DNA from: Acidobacteria bacterium SCN 69-37
GTDB taxonomy: Bacteria > Acidobacteriota > Vicinamibacteria > Vicinamibacterales > SCN-69-37
Direction of reading: 5' to 3'
Length of the DNA: 64,000 nucleotides
Assembly: GCA_001724025.1 (NCBI GenBank)
Contig: MEDJ01000024.1
Coordinates: forward strand, 26,225-90,224
This document shows, piece after piece, positions 45,827 to 54,955 of this stretch (its first letter is position 1; the number at the start of each line of letters is the position of its first letter). Both the position numbers and the translations under genes were made by a program. A model generated the notes under the pieces. That model did not search any database. It was not told the DNA's origin and saw only the letters and a list, made by a program, of their open reading frames with translations.

Positions 45827-46968
45827 GCGAAATCCGTCCCGGCCAGTCCCATCGACAGCGCACGGACGGCCAGCGACGGCACGACGACCCCGGCCAGGCG
45901 CGTCACGGCGTTCTGCCGCTCGAACGTCTCGTGCAGTCGGCCGAAGTGCCGGTCATAGACGACGTTGGCGTGTTCCTCGCTCTCCTGGAGCGAGATGCCC
46001 GCAAATGCGAACGGCAGATCCGCGTCCGACGACACCCCGTGCGCCGCGTACGCCTCGCGTCGCCGTTGATCCAGCTGGCGATCGAGCGCCGTCCGATCGG
46101 CCAGGTCCTCGTCGATCGCCCGTTCGAACGCCACAGCCGAGGGGGTCGCGTACAGGCGCGCGGCCACCTCGGACGCCAGGCGCGGCGCCACGATCACCCA
46201 GCCCATCCAGATCGCGAGGAGCACGACGAGCGCCGTGCGCGTCGTGCGGGCCCACACCGAGACGACGAGCGCCAGCACCACCCACAACAGCGCCCACGCC
46301 AGGTATACGGCCATCAGGACGGCCGTTCGTCCCATGTCGTGGTCCCACACACGCGTCACGTGCGCCCACCGGATGGCCAGCCCGCCGGCGATGACCGCGG
46401 GCACGACCGCGACGGCCAGCACCGCGGACACGCCGGCGACCTTCCCCATCATCAGGCGCACGGGCGATACCCCCACGCTCAGCACCTGCCGCAGGGTTCC
46501 GGCTTCGCGCTCACCGGCCACGCTGCCGAAGGCCAGCATGATGACCACGAGCGGCAGCAGGGTCTGGAGGACGAACGCCCCCGTCAAGTCGCCGAACCGC
46601 TGGACGTCGGCGCGATCCGCTGCCGGCCGGAAGCGGAACTCGTTCTGCCTGTGCGCCTCGAGCCACGCCGCCACGCCGACGTACGGATCCACGCCCGGAT
46701 CGACGGCCGCCAGCGGCGACTGCGGCCGGAACGCGTAGATCCCGTAGTGCGCGGCCGAGTGGGGGTTCTTCGCCGGCTGGTTCACCCACTGCTCGCGGGT
46801 GGCGCGCTGCGCCTCCGCATGCTCGGCGGCTACACGCGTCGCCTGCTGCCATCCGGCCGCCATGGCGGCCGCGGCCAGCAGCCACACGAGTGCGGTCACG
46901 ACGCGCACGCGGCCGTCGCGCCAGGTCTCCCGCCATTCCTTCCGGGCGATCGTGCAGATCGTCGTCAT
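45751..46968 (-). CDS. ABC-2 permease A (DUF3526-like), C-terminally frameshifted
   Basis: A 405-residue product. Family sequence runs from MTTICTIARKEWRETWRDGR and helix 1 (VVTALVWLLAAAAMAAGW). It continues through the external domain, GSVAGEREAGTLRQVLSVGV and several helices, to RALSMGLAGTDFAHHR at about residue 382. After that the frame encodes CSSSRSRSTCW and Arg/Ser-rich text, which is permease B DNA read out of frame. The last helix of A and the start of B seem deleted. It is divergent from the sensor kinase, with two candidate LytTR sites between them. Confidence 0.75.
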   Translation of the reverse strand: MTTICTIARKEWRETWRDGRVRVVTALVWLLAAAAMAAGWQQATRVAAEHAEAQRATREQWVNQPAKNPHSAAHYGIYAFRPQSPLAAVDPGVDPYVGVAAWLEAHRQNEFRFRPAADRADVQRFGDLTGAFVLQTLLPLVVIMLAFGSVAGEREAGTLRQVLSVGVSPVRLMMGKVAGVSAVLAVAVVPAVIAGGLAIRWAHVTRVWDHDMGRTAVLMAVYLAWALLWVVLALVVSVWARTTRTALVVLLAIWMGWVIVAPRLASEVAARLYATPSAVAFERAIDEDLADRTALDRQLDQRRREAYAAHGVSSDADLPFAFAGISLQESEEHANVVYDRHFGRLHETFERQNAVTRLAGVVVPSLAVRALSMGLAGTDFAHHRCSSSRSRSTCWPPTASAARSR

Positions 46969-47028
46969 GGCCTGTCCTCCAGGCCCGAGACGCTATCCGG
47001 GAGACGCGCACGGCACACCTCGTTCCCA

Positions 47029-47118
47029 ACGAACGGTCGCCCCACGCCAACGAATGGGCGCCGGCCGATCGGCCTGCCGGCCCAATCGACCGCTCATTGG
47101 CCAGAACCGTCCATTCAT
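47029..47118. promoter_or_regulatory. Two candidate LytTR operators, divergent exporter/kinase promoter
   Basis: Site A: ACGAACGG at 47029 and ACGAATGG at 47050, 21 bases apart. Site B, on the other strand: CCGCTCAT at 47090 and CCATTCAT at 47111, again 21 bases apart (ATGAATGG and ATGAGCGG when read minus). The opposed orientation fits control of both divergent transcripts. LytTR regulators typically bind paired direct repeats near this spacing. Confidence 0.65.
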
Positions 47119-47170
47119 GTGACAGGACAGCGGGTGGCGGACCCGGGCGGGCCATACTGGACGCCACGCG

Positions 47171-49030
47171 ATGCCGACACAGGCCACGCCCGCGCTCCTG
47201 CACGTTGCCGGCTACGTCACCGGCGCCACGCTCTACGCGATGCTGCTCGTCCTGCTCGTGCGGGCGAAGGGCGACGACCGGCTCGCACGCGGCACAGCGC
47301 TCGCGGGCCTGGGCTGGAATGTGGGCGAACTGGCCGCGCAGGGTGCCCAGTTCGCCGGCGCACTCGCGCTGGCAGCCTGGGCCTCCGCGATCGCGTATGC
47401 GTCGCTCGGACTGCTCGCCGCCGTGGTCGTGCACTCGGTGTCGCGCGCGCGCGACGACAGCCCGACGATCCGGCAGCGGCTCGCGGCCTGTGCCGCGGGC
47501 ATGGCGTACGCCTCGGCGGGCCTGGCGGGCCTCCTGCACCTGCGCGCGGCCGCGCGGGGCGCCCCGCTCCCGTCGGCCCCTGCGCTCGACGCCATCACGA
47601 TCGGCCTGGCCATGGCCGCCGTCCCGCTCGTGATCGTCACCAGGCGCCAGGACCATGGCCGGCGCGCGCTGTGGATGAGCGCGCTCGCGGTCTTCGGCGT
47701 CTCGGCCCTGCACCTGGGCCGCTTCCACGGCGCCAACGAATCCTGGCTGGTCGAGCTCGTCGGGCACCACGCGTCGATCCCGCTGGCGTTCGCCATGCTC
47801 TATCGCGACTATCGCTTCGCGCTGGCGGACCTGTTCCTGAAGCGCGGGCTCACGCTGCTGGTGCTCGTGACCGTGGTGCTGGCCGGGTACGCGGCACTCG
47901 CGCCCGACGTCCAGCCGCAGAGCCCGGCGGCGATGGCGGTGCTCCTCGCCGCGTGGGTGGCCACGGCCTGGCTGTTCCCGACGCTGCGCAGACTCGTCGA
48001 TCGCTTCGTCGATCGCGTCGTGCTCGGGCGCGTCAACTATGCCGACCTGATCGATCGCGTGACGGGCGCGATCCAGGAAGCCGACACGATCGACGCCGCT
48101 GTCGATCGGACCTGCCGCCTGCTGGCCCCGGCCCTGAGCGCCACATCGGTGTGCGTGAGGCCCGGCGACGACGCCCCGCCGCCGGGCGCGCACGTCGTCA
48201 TCATCCCCACGGCCGACGCCCCGCACCTGCGGCTGGTCATCGGGCCGCTCACGGGCGGCCGCCGGCTGCTGTCCGACGATGTCGCGATGCTCGACGGCGC
48301 GGCGCGGCAGCTGGCGCGGCGGATCGACGCTTTCCGCATGACCGCCGAACGCTACGACCGCATGCTGCGCGAGCGGGAAATGGCGGCCCTGGCCACCGAA
48401 GCCGAACTGCGCGCCCTGCGCGCCCAGATCAACCCGCACTTCCTCTTCAATGCGCTGACGACCATCGGCTACCTGATCCAGGAGGCGCCGTCGCGCGCGA
48501 AGGACACGCTGCTGCAGCTCACGACGCTGCTGCGGGCCGTGCTGAAGTCGGACGGCGAGTTCACGTCGCTCGGTCGCGAGCGCGAGATCCTGGAGGCGTA
48601 TCTGCGCATCGAACACGCACGGTTCGAAGACCGGCTCACGACCACGGTGGACATTCCCGCACACCTGCACGCGACGCGACTGCCCGCGCTGATCGTCCAG
48701 CCGCTGGTCGAGAACGCCGTCAAGCACGGCGTGGCGCCGTCGCGTGCGGGTGGCCACGTCTCGGTGACGGCCCGCATGGCCTCGATCGACGGCGCGCCGG
48801 GCCTGACGATCGAGGTCACGAACACGGGTGCCCCGCTCGGTGCGGCGCGCTCGACCGGCGGCGTCGGTCTGGACAACGTGGCGCGCCTGCTCGCCCACGC
48901 GTACGCCGGCGCCGCAACATTCTCGCTGGCGCGCGCCGAGGATGGCCGGACCGTGGCCACGCTGACATTGCCCATCACTGGCGCCGGCAGCAGACTGGCT
49001 CGCCGAGCCCCGACAGGAAGCGACCAATGA
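47171..49030 (+). CDS. LytS-type sensor histidine kinase
   Basis: A 619-residue membrane kinase. Seven or so helices fill residues 1-265 (LHVAGYVTGATLYAMLLVLL to AVLLAAWVATAWLFPTLR). A degenerate GAF-like region follows, then the His_kinase domain with RAQINPHFLFNALTTIGYLI (phospho-His near residue 424). An HATPase with QPLVENAVKHGV and GGVGLDNVARLL ends it. Its stop overlaps the response regulator start. It is divergent from the ABC-2 exporter it probably controls. Confidence 0.92.
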   Translation: MPTQATPALLHVAGYVTGATLYAMLLVLLVRAKGDDRLARGTALAGLGWNVGELAAQGAQFAGALALAAWASAIAYASLGLLAAVVVHSVSRARDDSPTIRQRLAACAAGMAYASAGLAGLLHLRAAARGAPLPSAPALDAITIGLAMAAVPLVIVTRRQDHGRRALWMSALAVFGVSALHLGRFHGANESWLVELVGHHASIPLAFAMLYRDYRFALADLFLKRGLTLLVLVTVVLAGYAALAPDVQPQSPAAMAVLLAAWVATAWLFPTLRRLVDRFVDRVVLGRVNYADLIDRVTGAIQEADTIDAAVDRTCRLLAPALSATSVCVRPGDDAPPPGAHVVIIPTADAPHLRLVIGPLTGGRRLLSDDVAMLDGAARQLARRIDAFRMTAERYDRMLREREMAALATEAELRALRAQINPHFLFNALTTIGYLIQEAPSRAKDTLLQLTTLLRAVLKSDGEFTSLGREREILEAYLRIEHARFEDRLTTTVDIPAHLHATRLPALIVQPLVENAVKHGVAPSRAGGHVSVTARMASIDGAPGLTIEVTNTGAPLGAARSTGGVGLDNVARLLAHAYAGAATFSLARAEDGRTVATLTLPITGAGSRLARRAPTGSDQ

Positions 49031-49809
49031 CCCCCGCATCGCTGCGCATCGTCGTCGCCGACGATGAGGGCCCCGCGCGGCGCTTCCTGATCGATCTGCT
49101 CGGCCAGTGCGACGGCGTGACCGTCGTCGGGGAAGCCGGCAACGGGGACGATGCGCTGGCGCTCATCGGGAACGCACGGCCGGATCTCGCCCTGCTCGAT
49201 CTGCAGATGCCCGGCGCGACGGGCCTGGAAGTGGCGCGGCAGATCCCGCCGGAGACCATGCCGTCGATCGCGTTCGTCACGGCGTACGACGAGTACGCCA
49301 TCGACGCGTTCGAGCTCAACGCGATCGACTACCTGCTCAAGCCGGTGCAGATCGAGCGGCTGCGCACGACGATCGACCGCGCGCGGGCGCGACGGCGCAC
49401 GCCGGCCGCGGACCAGGTGGCGGCCCTGGCGCGGGTGGCGGCCGCTGTCGACGGCAGCCGCGCGAACCGGGTGTATCTCGATCGGCTGCCGATCAGACGT
49501 CAGGACGACACGGTGCTGGTGCCCGTGCGGCTCATCGCGTCGGTGAGCGCCGACGGCGAGCTGCTGCACGTCACGACCACCACAGGCGAGCGGCACACGC
49601 TGACGCACAGGCTGCACGCGCTCGAGTCGCGCCTCGATCCGCGGCGGTTCGTACGTCTCAGCCGCGGCACGCTGGTCAACATCGACCTGATCACGCGCGT
49701 CAGCCCCATGCCGGGCGGCACGGCGCTGGTCAAGCTGACCACCGGCCAGGAGCTTCCCGTCAGCCGCATCCAGTTCCGGCTGCTGCGCGAAACCCTGTTA
49801 CGGTTGTAG
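49027..49809 (+). CDS. LytTR-family response regulator
   Basis: A 260-residue regulator. The receiver has the acidic pair in VVADDEGPA, phospho-acceptor D58 in LALLDLQMPG and K105 in DYLLKPVQ. The C-terminal LytTR DNA-binding domain (about residues 150-258) contains SADGELLHVTTTTGERHTLT, FVRLSRGTLVNIDLITRVSP and the family-typical end. The ATG at 49027 overlaps the kinase stop. The 21-bp-spaced direct repeats nearby are its likely sites. Confidence 0.93.
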   Translation: MTPASLRIVVADDEGPARRFLIDLLGQCDGVTVVGEAGNGDDALALIGNARPDLALLDLQMPGATGLEVARQIPPETMPSIAFVTAYDEYAIDAFELNAIDYLLKPVQIERLRTTIDRARARRRTPAADQVAALARVAAAVDGSRANRVYLDRLPIRRQDDTVLVPVRLIASVSADGELLHVTTTTGERHTLTHRLHALESRLDPRRFVRLSRGTLVNIDLITRVSPMPGGTALVKLTTGQELPVSRIQFRLLRETLLRL

Positions 49810-49850
49810 GGCGGCAGCGGGCAGCGGGCAGCGGGCGGCGCGGGGGCGTT

Positions 49851-49955
49851 CGGAGCCCTGGGGCTTCAGCCCCAGGGAAATTTCCCCGAGGCTGAAGCCT
49901 CGGGGCTCCGACAGAAGCCTCGGGGCTCCGGCGAAAATCCTCGGGATTTCGGCCT
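49851..49955. repeat. REP-like palindromic cluster
   Basis: Hairpin CCCTGGGGC-TTCA-GCCCCAGGG is followed by its inverted partner CCCCGAGGC-TGAA-GCCTCGGGG. Partial GCCTCGGGGCTCCG copies follow to about 49955. GGAGC/GCTCC tags flank. It precedes the NrdR boxes. A GGCAGCGGGCAGCGGGC low-complexity run (49812-49840) lies on its left, resembling runs at 25977-25998 and 54224-54290. Confidence 0.85.
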
Positions 49956-49959
49956 CAAC

Positions 49960-50006
49960 CAACAACATATTGACTTCTGCCCCTGCGAAGGCGCTAGATA
50001 TTGGGG
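49960..50006. promoter_or_regulatory. Tandem NrdR boxes, nrdAB promoter
   Basis: Box 1 at 49960-49975 has core CAACATATTG; box 2 at 49991-50006 has core CTAGATATTGGGG. Both fit the CwAtATaTwG centre of the NrdR consensus, and their starts are 31 bases apart, identical to the pair before the nrdD remnant. They lie just upstream of the cobalamin aptamer. Confidence 0.75.
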
Positions 50007-50007
50007 T

Positions 50008-50200
50008 TCACGGTCCAGACCATCCAGGTCCGGCGAGAAGAGGGAATCCGGTGCGCCGCCCGCGGGCGGCAAGTCCGGAGCTGACTCCGCAACTGTAGGC
50101 GGCCAGTCCGTCCGCGCACCAGCGTCACTGGCGACCACGTCGCCGGGAAGACCAAGCGGCCAGGGCGTCGACCCGCAAGCCAGGAAACCTGCCGTGACAG
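50008..50200 (+). promoter_or_regulatory. Cobalamin riboswitch upstream of nrdAB
   Basis: The leader shows GGGAATCCGGTGCGCC, then GACTCCGCAACTGTAGGCGG and the B12 box AGCCAGGAAACCTGCC at 50178-50193. All conserved blocks are in order. It should lower expression of this B12-independent reductase when adenosylcobalamin is available, as known for nrdAB in Streptomyces. About 110 bases separate it from the nrdA start. Confidence 0.94.
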
Positions 50201-50312
50201 TACGTGCTCGTTCTCGGGCGGGGATCCCCGAGGGCGCCCACAGCCGCGTGGCCACGGCCACCGGTGCGCTGTGGCGTCCTCGCGATTCGCGCCCGCGGAC
50301 CGGAGGATGATC

Positions 50313-53144
50313 ATGCCCGTTGCCTCGTCCACGGTGGCCCCAGACGCCACCATCCCCTCGTCACCCGCCGGGTCCGCGCCGTCGGCCGACCTGCGCGTCA
50401 TCAAGCGCACGGGGACGATTACCGCGTGGGATCCCTCGAAGATCCGCGATGCGATCACGCGCGCGTTTCTGGCCGTCGAAGGCCCGCAGGCCGCCGGCTC
50501 GACGCGCATCCGCGATCTCGCCGATGCCCTGACGACGGCCGTCGCCGACGCGCTGACGCGCCGCGCCGATACCGGCCGCGCCCTGCACATCGAGGACATC
50601 CAGGACCAGGTCGAACTGGCCCTGATGCGCGCCGAACAGCAGAAGGTGGCGCGCGCCTACGTGCTCTATCGTGAGGAGCGCGCGCGGCTCCGGCGCCTGG
50701 CGGCCGAACCGCCGGCCGCCCCGGCCCTGTCCGTCACGCGCGACGACGGCACGCGGGTGCCGTTCGACGAAGGTGCGCTGCGCGATCGGATTGCGCGCGC
50801 GTGCGACGGGCTGCCCGGCGTGTCGGTCGACCGCATCCTGGCCGACACGAAGCGCGACCTCTACGACGGCATTCCCGAGCGTGAACTCGAGCTGGCGGCC
50901 ACGCTCACCGCGCGGACGCTCATCGACGTCGATCCCGATCACACCTACGTCGCGGCCCGGCTGCTGCTCGATGCGTTCACGCGCGAAGCCCTGGCCTTCG
51001 TGACGCCCGATCTGCCGGGCGACACCGACAGGCACGACGCGTACGTCCGCTACTTCCCCGCGTTCGTCAGGCGCGGCGTGGCGCTCGACCTGCTCGACCC
51101 GGCGCTCGAGACGTTCGATCTCGGCCGGCTCGCCTCCGCGCTGCGGCCCGAACGCGACCGGCTGTTCCAGCTGCTCGGGCTCCAGACGCTGTACGACCGC
51201 TACGTCCTGCACGCCGACGGCACGCGGTTCGAACTGCCGCAGGCGTTCTTCATGCGCGTGGCCATGGGCCTGGCGCTCGGCGAGGCCGATCGCGACGCGC
51301 GCGCCATCGAGTTCTACGACCTGCTCTCGTCGTTCGACTTCATGTGCTCGACGCCGACGCTGTTCAACGCCGGCACGCGGCGGCCGCAGTTGTCGTCGTG
51401 CTTCCTGACGACCGTGCCCGACGATCTCGACGGGATCTTCGGCGCGATCCGCGACAACGCGCTGCTGTCGAAGTACGCCGGCGGCCTGGGCAACGACTGG
51501 ACGCGCGTGCGCGGCCTGGGCGCGCGCATCCGCGGCACGAACGGCGAGTCGCAGGGCATCGTGCCGTTCCTGAAGGTGGCCAACGACACGGCGATTGCCG
51601 TCAACCAGGGCGGCAAGCGCGCCGGCGCGGTCTGCGCGTACCTCGAGCCGTGGCACATCGACGTCGAGGAGTTCCTCGATCTCCGCAAGAACACCGGCGA
51701 CGATCGGCGGCGCACGCACGACATGCACACGGCGCTCTGGGTCCCCGACCTGTTCATGCAGCGGGTGGAAGCCGACGCGTCGTGGACGCTCTTCTCGCCC
51801 AACGACTGCCCCGATCTGCACGAGTGCTACGGCGCCGATTTCACCCGGGCGTACGAAGCGGCGGAGGCCGCGGCGGCCGAGGGGCGCATCCGCCTGCACA
51901 AGCGCGTGCGCGCCGTCGATCTCTGGCGGCGCATGCTGACGATGCTCTTCGAGACCGGGCACCCGTGGATCACGTTCAAGGACGCGTGCAACGTGCGGTC
52001 GCCGCAGCAGCACGCGGGTGTGGTGCACTCGTCGAACCTCTGCACGGAGATCACGCTCAACACGTCGGATGACGAGGTGGCGGTCTGCAACCTCGGCTCG
52101 GTGAACCTGGCCGTGCACGTGACGGCCGACGGGCTCGACACGGCCAAGCTGCGGCGGACGGTGAAGACCGCGGTCCGCATGCTCGACAACGTCATCGACC
52201 TGAACTACTACACGATTCCGCAGGCGCGCCGCTCGAACCTCCAGCATCGTCCCGTCGGCCTGGGGCTGATGGGCTTCCAGGACGCGCTGCAGCGCATGCG
52301 CCTGCCGTACGCCTCCGAGGCGGCCATGCGGTTCGCCGACCAGAGCATGGAACAGATTGCGTATCACGCGATCGAGACGTCGGTGGATCTGGCGGCCGAG
52401 CGCGGCCCGTACGCCTCGTTCGCCGGGTCGCTCTGGAGCCAGGGCATCCTGCCGATCGACTCGATCGATCGGCTGGCCGAGGCGCGCGGCGAGGCCGTGG
52501 ACGTCGATCGATCGGCAACGCTGGACTGGGCGCCGCTGCGCGCGCGGGTCCGCGAGGTCGGCATGCGTCACTCGAACGTGATGGCGATTGCGCCGACGGC
52601 AACGATCTCGAACATCTGCGGCGTGAGCCAGTCGATCGAGCCGTCGTTCCAGAACCTGTTCGTGAAGGCCAACATGTCCGGCAACTTCACCGTCGTCAAC
52701 CCGTACCTGGTGGCCGACCTGAAGGCCGCGGGCCTGTGGGACGAGGTGATGGTCAACGACCTGAAGTACTTCGACGGCAGCCTGGCGCCCATCGACCGGA
52801 TCCCGGAGGCGCTGCGCACGCTGTACGCGACGGCCTTCGAGATCGCGCCCGAGTGGCTGATCGAGGCCGCGGCGCGCCGGCAGAAGTGGATCGACCAGGC
52901 GCAGTCGCTGAACCTGTACATCGAGTCGCCCGACGGGCCGAAGCTCGACGCGACCTACCGGCTGGCGTGGCGGAGCGGGCTGAAGACGACCTACTACCTG
53001 CGATCGCGCGCGGCCACGCACGTCGAACGCAGCACGCTCAAGGGACCCGACAAACGGTTGAATTCGGTCGCGATCGCGAGTGCGGCGCCGGTCGCCGCGC
53101 CGGCCTGCTCGCTCGACGATCCTGATTGCGAGGTGTGCCAGTGA
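50313..53144 (+). CDS. nrdA: Class I ribonucleoside-diphosphate reductase, large (alpha) subunit
   Basis: A 943-residue catalytic subunit. Two ATP-cone-like modules open it ([20 protein letters not shown], then [20 protein letters not shown]), giving allosteric activity control. Catalytic residues are visible: C363 (LSSCFL), the NLCTEI motif with C577, C592 ([12 protein letters not shown]), and the C-terminal redox pair C939/C942 (DCEVC). The start ATG 50313 is favoured because CGGAGG lies 6 bases upstream; ATG 50307 lies too close. The stop overlaps the nrdB start. Confidence 0.95.
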   Translation: MPVASSTVAPDATIPSSPAGSAPSADLRVIKRTGTITAWDPSKIRDAITRAFLAVEGPQAAGSTRIRDLADALTTAVADALTRRADTGRALHIEDIQDQVELALMRAEQQKVARAYVLYREERARLRRLAAEPPAAPALSVTRDDGTRVPFDEGALRDRIARACDGLPGVSVDRILADTKRDLYDGIPERELELAATLTARTLIDVDPDHTYVAARLLLDAFTREALAFVTPDLPGDTDRHDAYVRYFPAFVRRGVALDLLDPALETFDLGRLASALRPERDRLFQLLGLQTLYDRYVLHADGTRFELPQAFFMRVAMGLALGEADRDARAIEFYDLLSSFDFMCSTPTLFNAGTRRPQLSSCFLTTVPDDLDGIFGAIRDNALLSKYAGGLGNDWTRVRGLGARIRGTNGESQGIVPFLKVANDTAIAVNQGGKRAGAVCAYLEPWHIDVEEFLDLRKNTGDDRRRTHDMHTALWVPDLFMQRVEADASWTLFSPNDCPDLHECYGADFTRAYEAAEAAAAEGRIRLHKRVRAVDLWRRMLTMLFETGHPWITFKDACNVRSPQQHAGVVHSSNLCTEITLNTSDDEVAVCNLGSVNLAVHVTADGLDTAKLRRTVKTAVRMLDNVIDLNYYTIPQARRSNLQHRPVGLGLMGFQDALQRMRLPYASEAAMRFADQSMEQIAYHAIETSVDLAAERGPYASFAGSLWSQGILPIDSIDRLAEARGEAVDVDRSATLDWAPLRARVREVGMRHSNVMAIAPTATISNICGVSQSIEPSFQNLFVKANMSGNFTVVNPYLVADLKAAGLWDEVMVNDLKYFDGSLAPIDRIPEALRTLYATAFEIAPEWLIEAAARRQKWIDQAQSLNLYIESPDGPKLDATYRLAWRSGLKTTYYLRSRAATHVERSTLKGPDKRLNSVAIASAAPVAAPACSLDDPDCEVCQ

Positions 53145-54223
53145 GTGCCCAGGAACGCAGCGACGTCGCCGTCGCCTCGACAGGTCTCGGTGCCATCGAC
53201 CGGGGAGCGGCTCGTCCGCGCCTCGACGACAAGGCGATGATCAACTGCCGCGCCGACGTGAACCAGCTCCTGCCGCTGAAGTACCGGTGGGCCTGGGAGC
53301 GGTATCTCTCGGCGTGCAACAACCACTGGATGCCGACCGAGGTCTCGATGCAGGCCGACATCGCGCTCTGGCGATCGCGCGACGGTCTCTCCGAGGACGA
53401 GCGGCGGATGGTGAAGCGCAACCTCGGCTTCTTCGCCGCCTCCGAGTCGCTGGTCGCCAACAACATCGTGCTGGCGATCTACAGGCACCTGACCAACCCG
53501 GAGTGCCGGCAGTACCTGCTGCGTCAGGCGTTCGAAGAGGCGATCCACACGCACACGTTCCAGTACATCTGCGAGAGCCTCGGCCTCGACGAGGGCGAAC
53601 TCTTCAACATGTACCGCGAGGTGCCGTCGATCACCGACAAGGCGTCGTGGGCGCTGAAGTACACGCAGCACCTTTCCGATCCGCACTTCGAGACCGGCAC
53701 GCCCGAGACCGACACGGCGTTCCTGCGCGATCTCGTCGCGTTCTACGTCGTGTTCGAGGGCATGTGGTTCTACACGGGGTTCGCGCAGATCCTGTCGCTC
53801 GGCCGGCGCAACAAGATGGTGGGCATTGCCGAGCAGTATCAGTACATCCTGCGTGACGAGTCGCTGCACCTGAACTTCGGCATCGACGTCATCAACCAGA
53901 TCCGCGCGGAGAACCCGCACCTGTGGACGACGGCACTGCAGGAGGAGGTGCGGCAGATGCTGCACGATGCATGCGATCTCGAGATCGCGTACGGCCGCGA
54001 CACCATGCCGCGCGGCCTGCTCGGCCTCAACGCGGATCTGTGCGCGCAGTACATGCACAACATCGCCAACCGTCGCTGTGCCCAGCTCGGTCTCGAGGCG
54101 GTGTTCCCCGACACGCCGAACCCGTTCGCGTGGATGGCCGAGGCGATGGACATCAAGAAGGAGAAGAACTTCTTCGAGACGCGCGTCACGGAGTACCAGA
54201 CGGGCTCGTCGTTGAAGTGGTAG
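53141..54223 (+). CDS. nrdB: Class Ic-type ribonucleotide reductase small (beta) subunit
   Basis: A 360-residue ferritin-like subunit. Metal ligands by position are E102, E133, H136, E206, E240 and H243. The residue four after H136, where the tyrosyl radical normally sits, is F140 ([10 protein letters not shown]). The spacing of every ligand equals that in Chlamydia trachomatis R2 (E89, E120, H123, F127, E193, E227, H230), the class Ic type with a Mn/Fe cofactor. The GTG start overlaps the nrdA stop. The C-terminus (SSLKW) should bind NrdA. Confidence 0.92.
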   Translation: MSAQERSDVAVASTGLGAIDRGAARPRLDDKAMINCRADVNQLLPLKYRWAWERYLSACNNHWMPTEVSMQADIALWRSRDGLSEDERRMVKRNLGFFAASESLVANNIVLAIYRHLTNPECRQYLLRQAFEEAIHTHTFQYICESLGLDEGELFNMYREVPSITDKASWALKYTQHLSDPHFETGTPETDTAFLRDLVAFYVVFEGMWFYTGFAQILSLGRRNKMVGIAEQYQYILRDESLHLNFGIDVINQIRAENPHLWTTALQEEVRQMLHDACDLEIAYGRDTMPRGLLGLNADLCAQYMHNIANRRCAQLGLEAVFPDTPNPFAWMAEAMDIKKEKNFFETRVTEYQTGSSLKW

Positions 54224-54301
54224 GGGCGGCTGGCGGGCCGCTCGGCTGCGGGCGGCTCGGCTGCGGGCGGCGGGCGACGGGCGGCGCGGCCGTTGAAGAA
54301 T

Positions 54302-54330
54302 CGGAGCCCTGGGGCTTCAGCCCCAGGGAC
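54302..54330. repeat. REP-like palindromic unit
   Basis: Single hairpin CCCTGGGGC-TTCA-GCCCCAGGG with a leading GGAGC tag, between nrdB and the PDZ gene. The bases before it (54224-54290) are a GGCTGCGGGCGGC low-complexity run. Confidence 0.85.
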
Positions 54331-54392
54331 GTCCTGGGCGCTGGCGGGGCGGCTGCCCGCCGCCCGCAGCCGTTCCGTGGCACACTGACGCC

Positions 54393-54761
54393 ATGCTGGA
54401 TTCGCTGCTGTTCGCAACCGCACTGGTGGTCGTTGCACCTCAGGCGTCGTGCCCGGACGACGCTCAGCCGCCCGTGACGATGGATGCGGGCCTGGTGCTC
54501 TGCGCGACGGGCGTGCCCCTGCCGCTCGATCCGGAAGGCGAGACAGGCGTCCGCATCGGTGCGATCGATCCGTCGCATCCGCTCGCGCGCCACGGCATGC
54601 GCGCGGGCGACGTGCTGTTCCGGATCGACAACGAACGCGTGCGGACCGGCGCCGAGGCGGCGCCACGCATCGAGAGTGCGCTCGGTCCGCGCGACGTCCT
54701 GATCAATTTCCGTCGCAACGGCCTGCCGCTGCTGATCCGGACAGGACAGCCGGCGGACTAG
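54393..54761 (+). CDS. Small exported PDZ-domain protein
   Basis: A 122-residue protein with a signal peptide (LLFATALVVVAPQAS). A single PDZ-like fold follows: GVRIGAIDPSHPLARHGMRA, GDVLFRIDNERV, and VLINFRRNGLPLLIR. Stand-alone PDZ proteins usually act as adaptors or protease accessories; no partner is adjacent. The TAG stop starts the outer arm of the inverted-repeat element that follows. Confidence 0.75.
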   Translation: MLDSLLFATALVVVAPQASCPDDAQPPVTMDAGLVLCATGVPLPLDPEGETGVRIGAIDPSHPLARHGMRAGDVLFRIDNERVRTGAEAAPRIESALGPRDVLINFRRNGLPLLIRTGQPAD

Positions 54762-54893
54762 AGCGGTCCTCGTTTCGGTGTAGACCTCGAGCGGCCGGCT
54801 TTGTCCGAATGGAGCGCACGGGCTTCAGCCCGTGCGGCCGCGCCAGGGGCTGAAGCCCCTGGCCTCCATCTACGAAGAAACGAAACTGCGCTA
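54759..54893. repeat. Double REP hairpin nested in imperfect inverted repeat
   Basis: Outer arms TAGAGCGGTCCTCGTTTC (54759) and GAAACGAAACTGCGCTA (54877-54893) are partly complementary and resemble the arms at 39748-39839. Inside are GCACGGGC-TTCA-GCCCGTGC and CCAGGGGC-TGAA-GCCCCTGG. The left arm provides the stop codon of the PDZ gene. Confidence 0.7.
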
Positions 54894-54955
54894 GCGCAGG
54901 GCGGACACAGGCGTCGGCCCCTGTGCCCGCCCTGACACGGCTGTCTCCCGTCGTC

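Noticed and set aside
45820-49005. Very long frame running from the permease region into the kinase and regulator
   Set aside because: Only its last 260 codons match a family (the LytTR regulator from 49027). The rest is shadow of permease A and the kinase.
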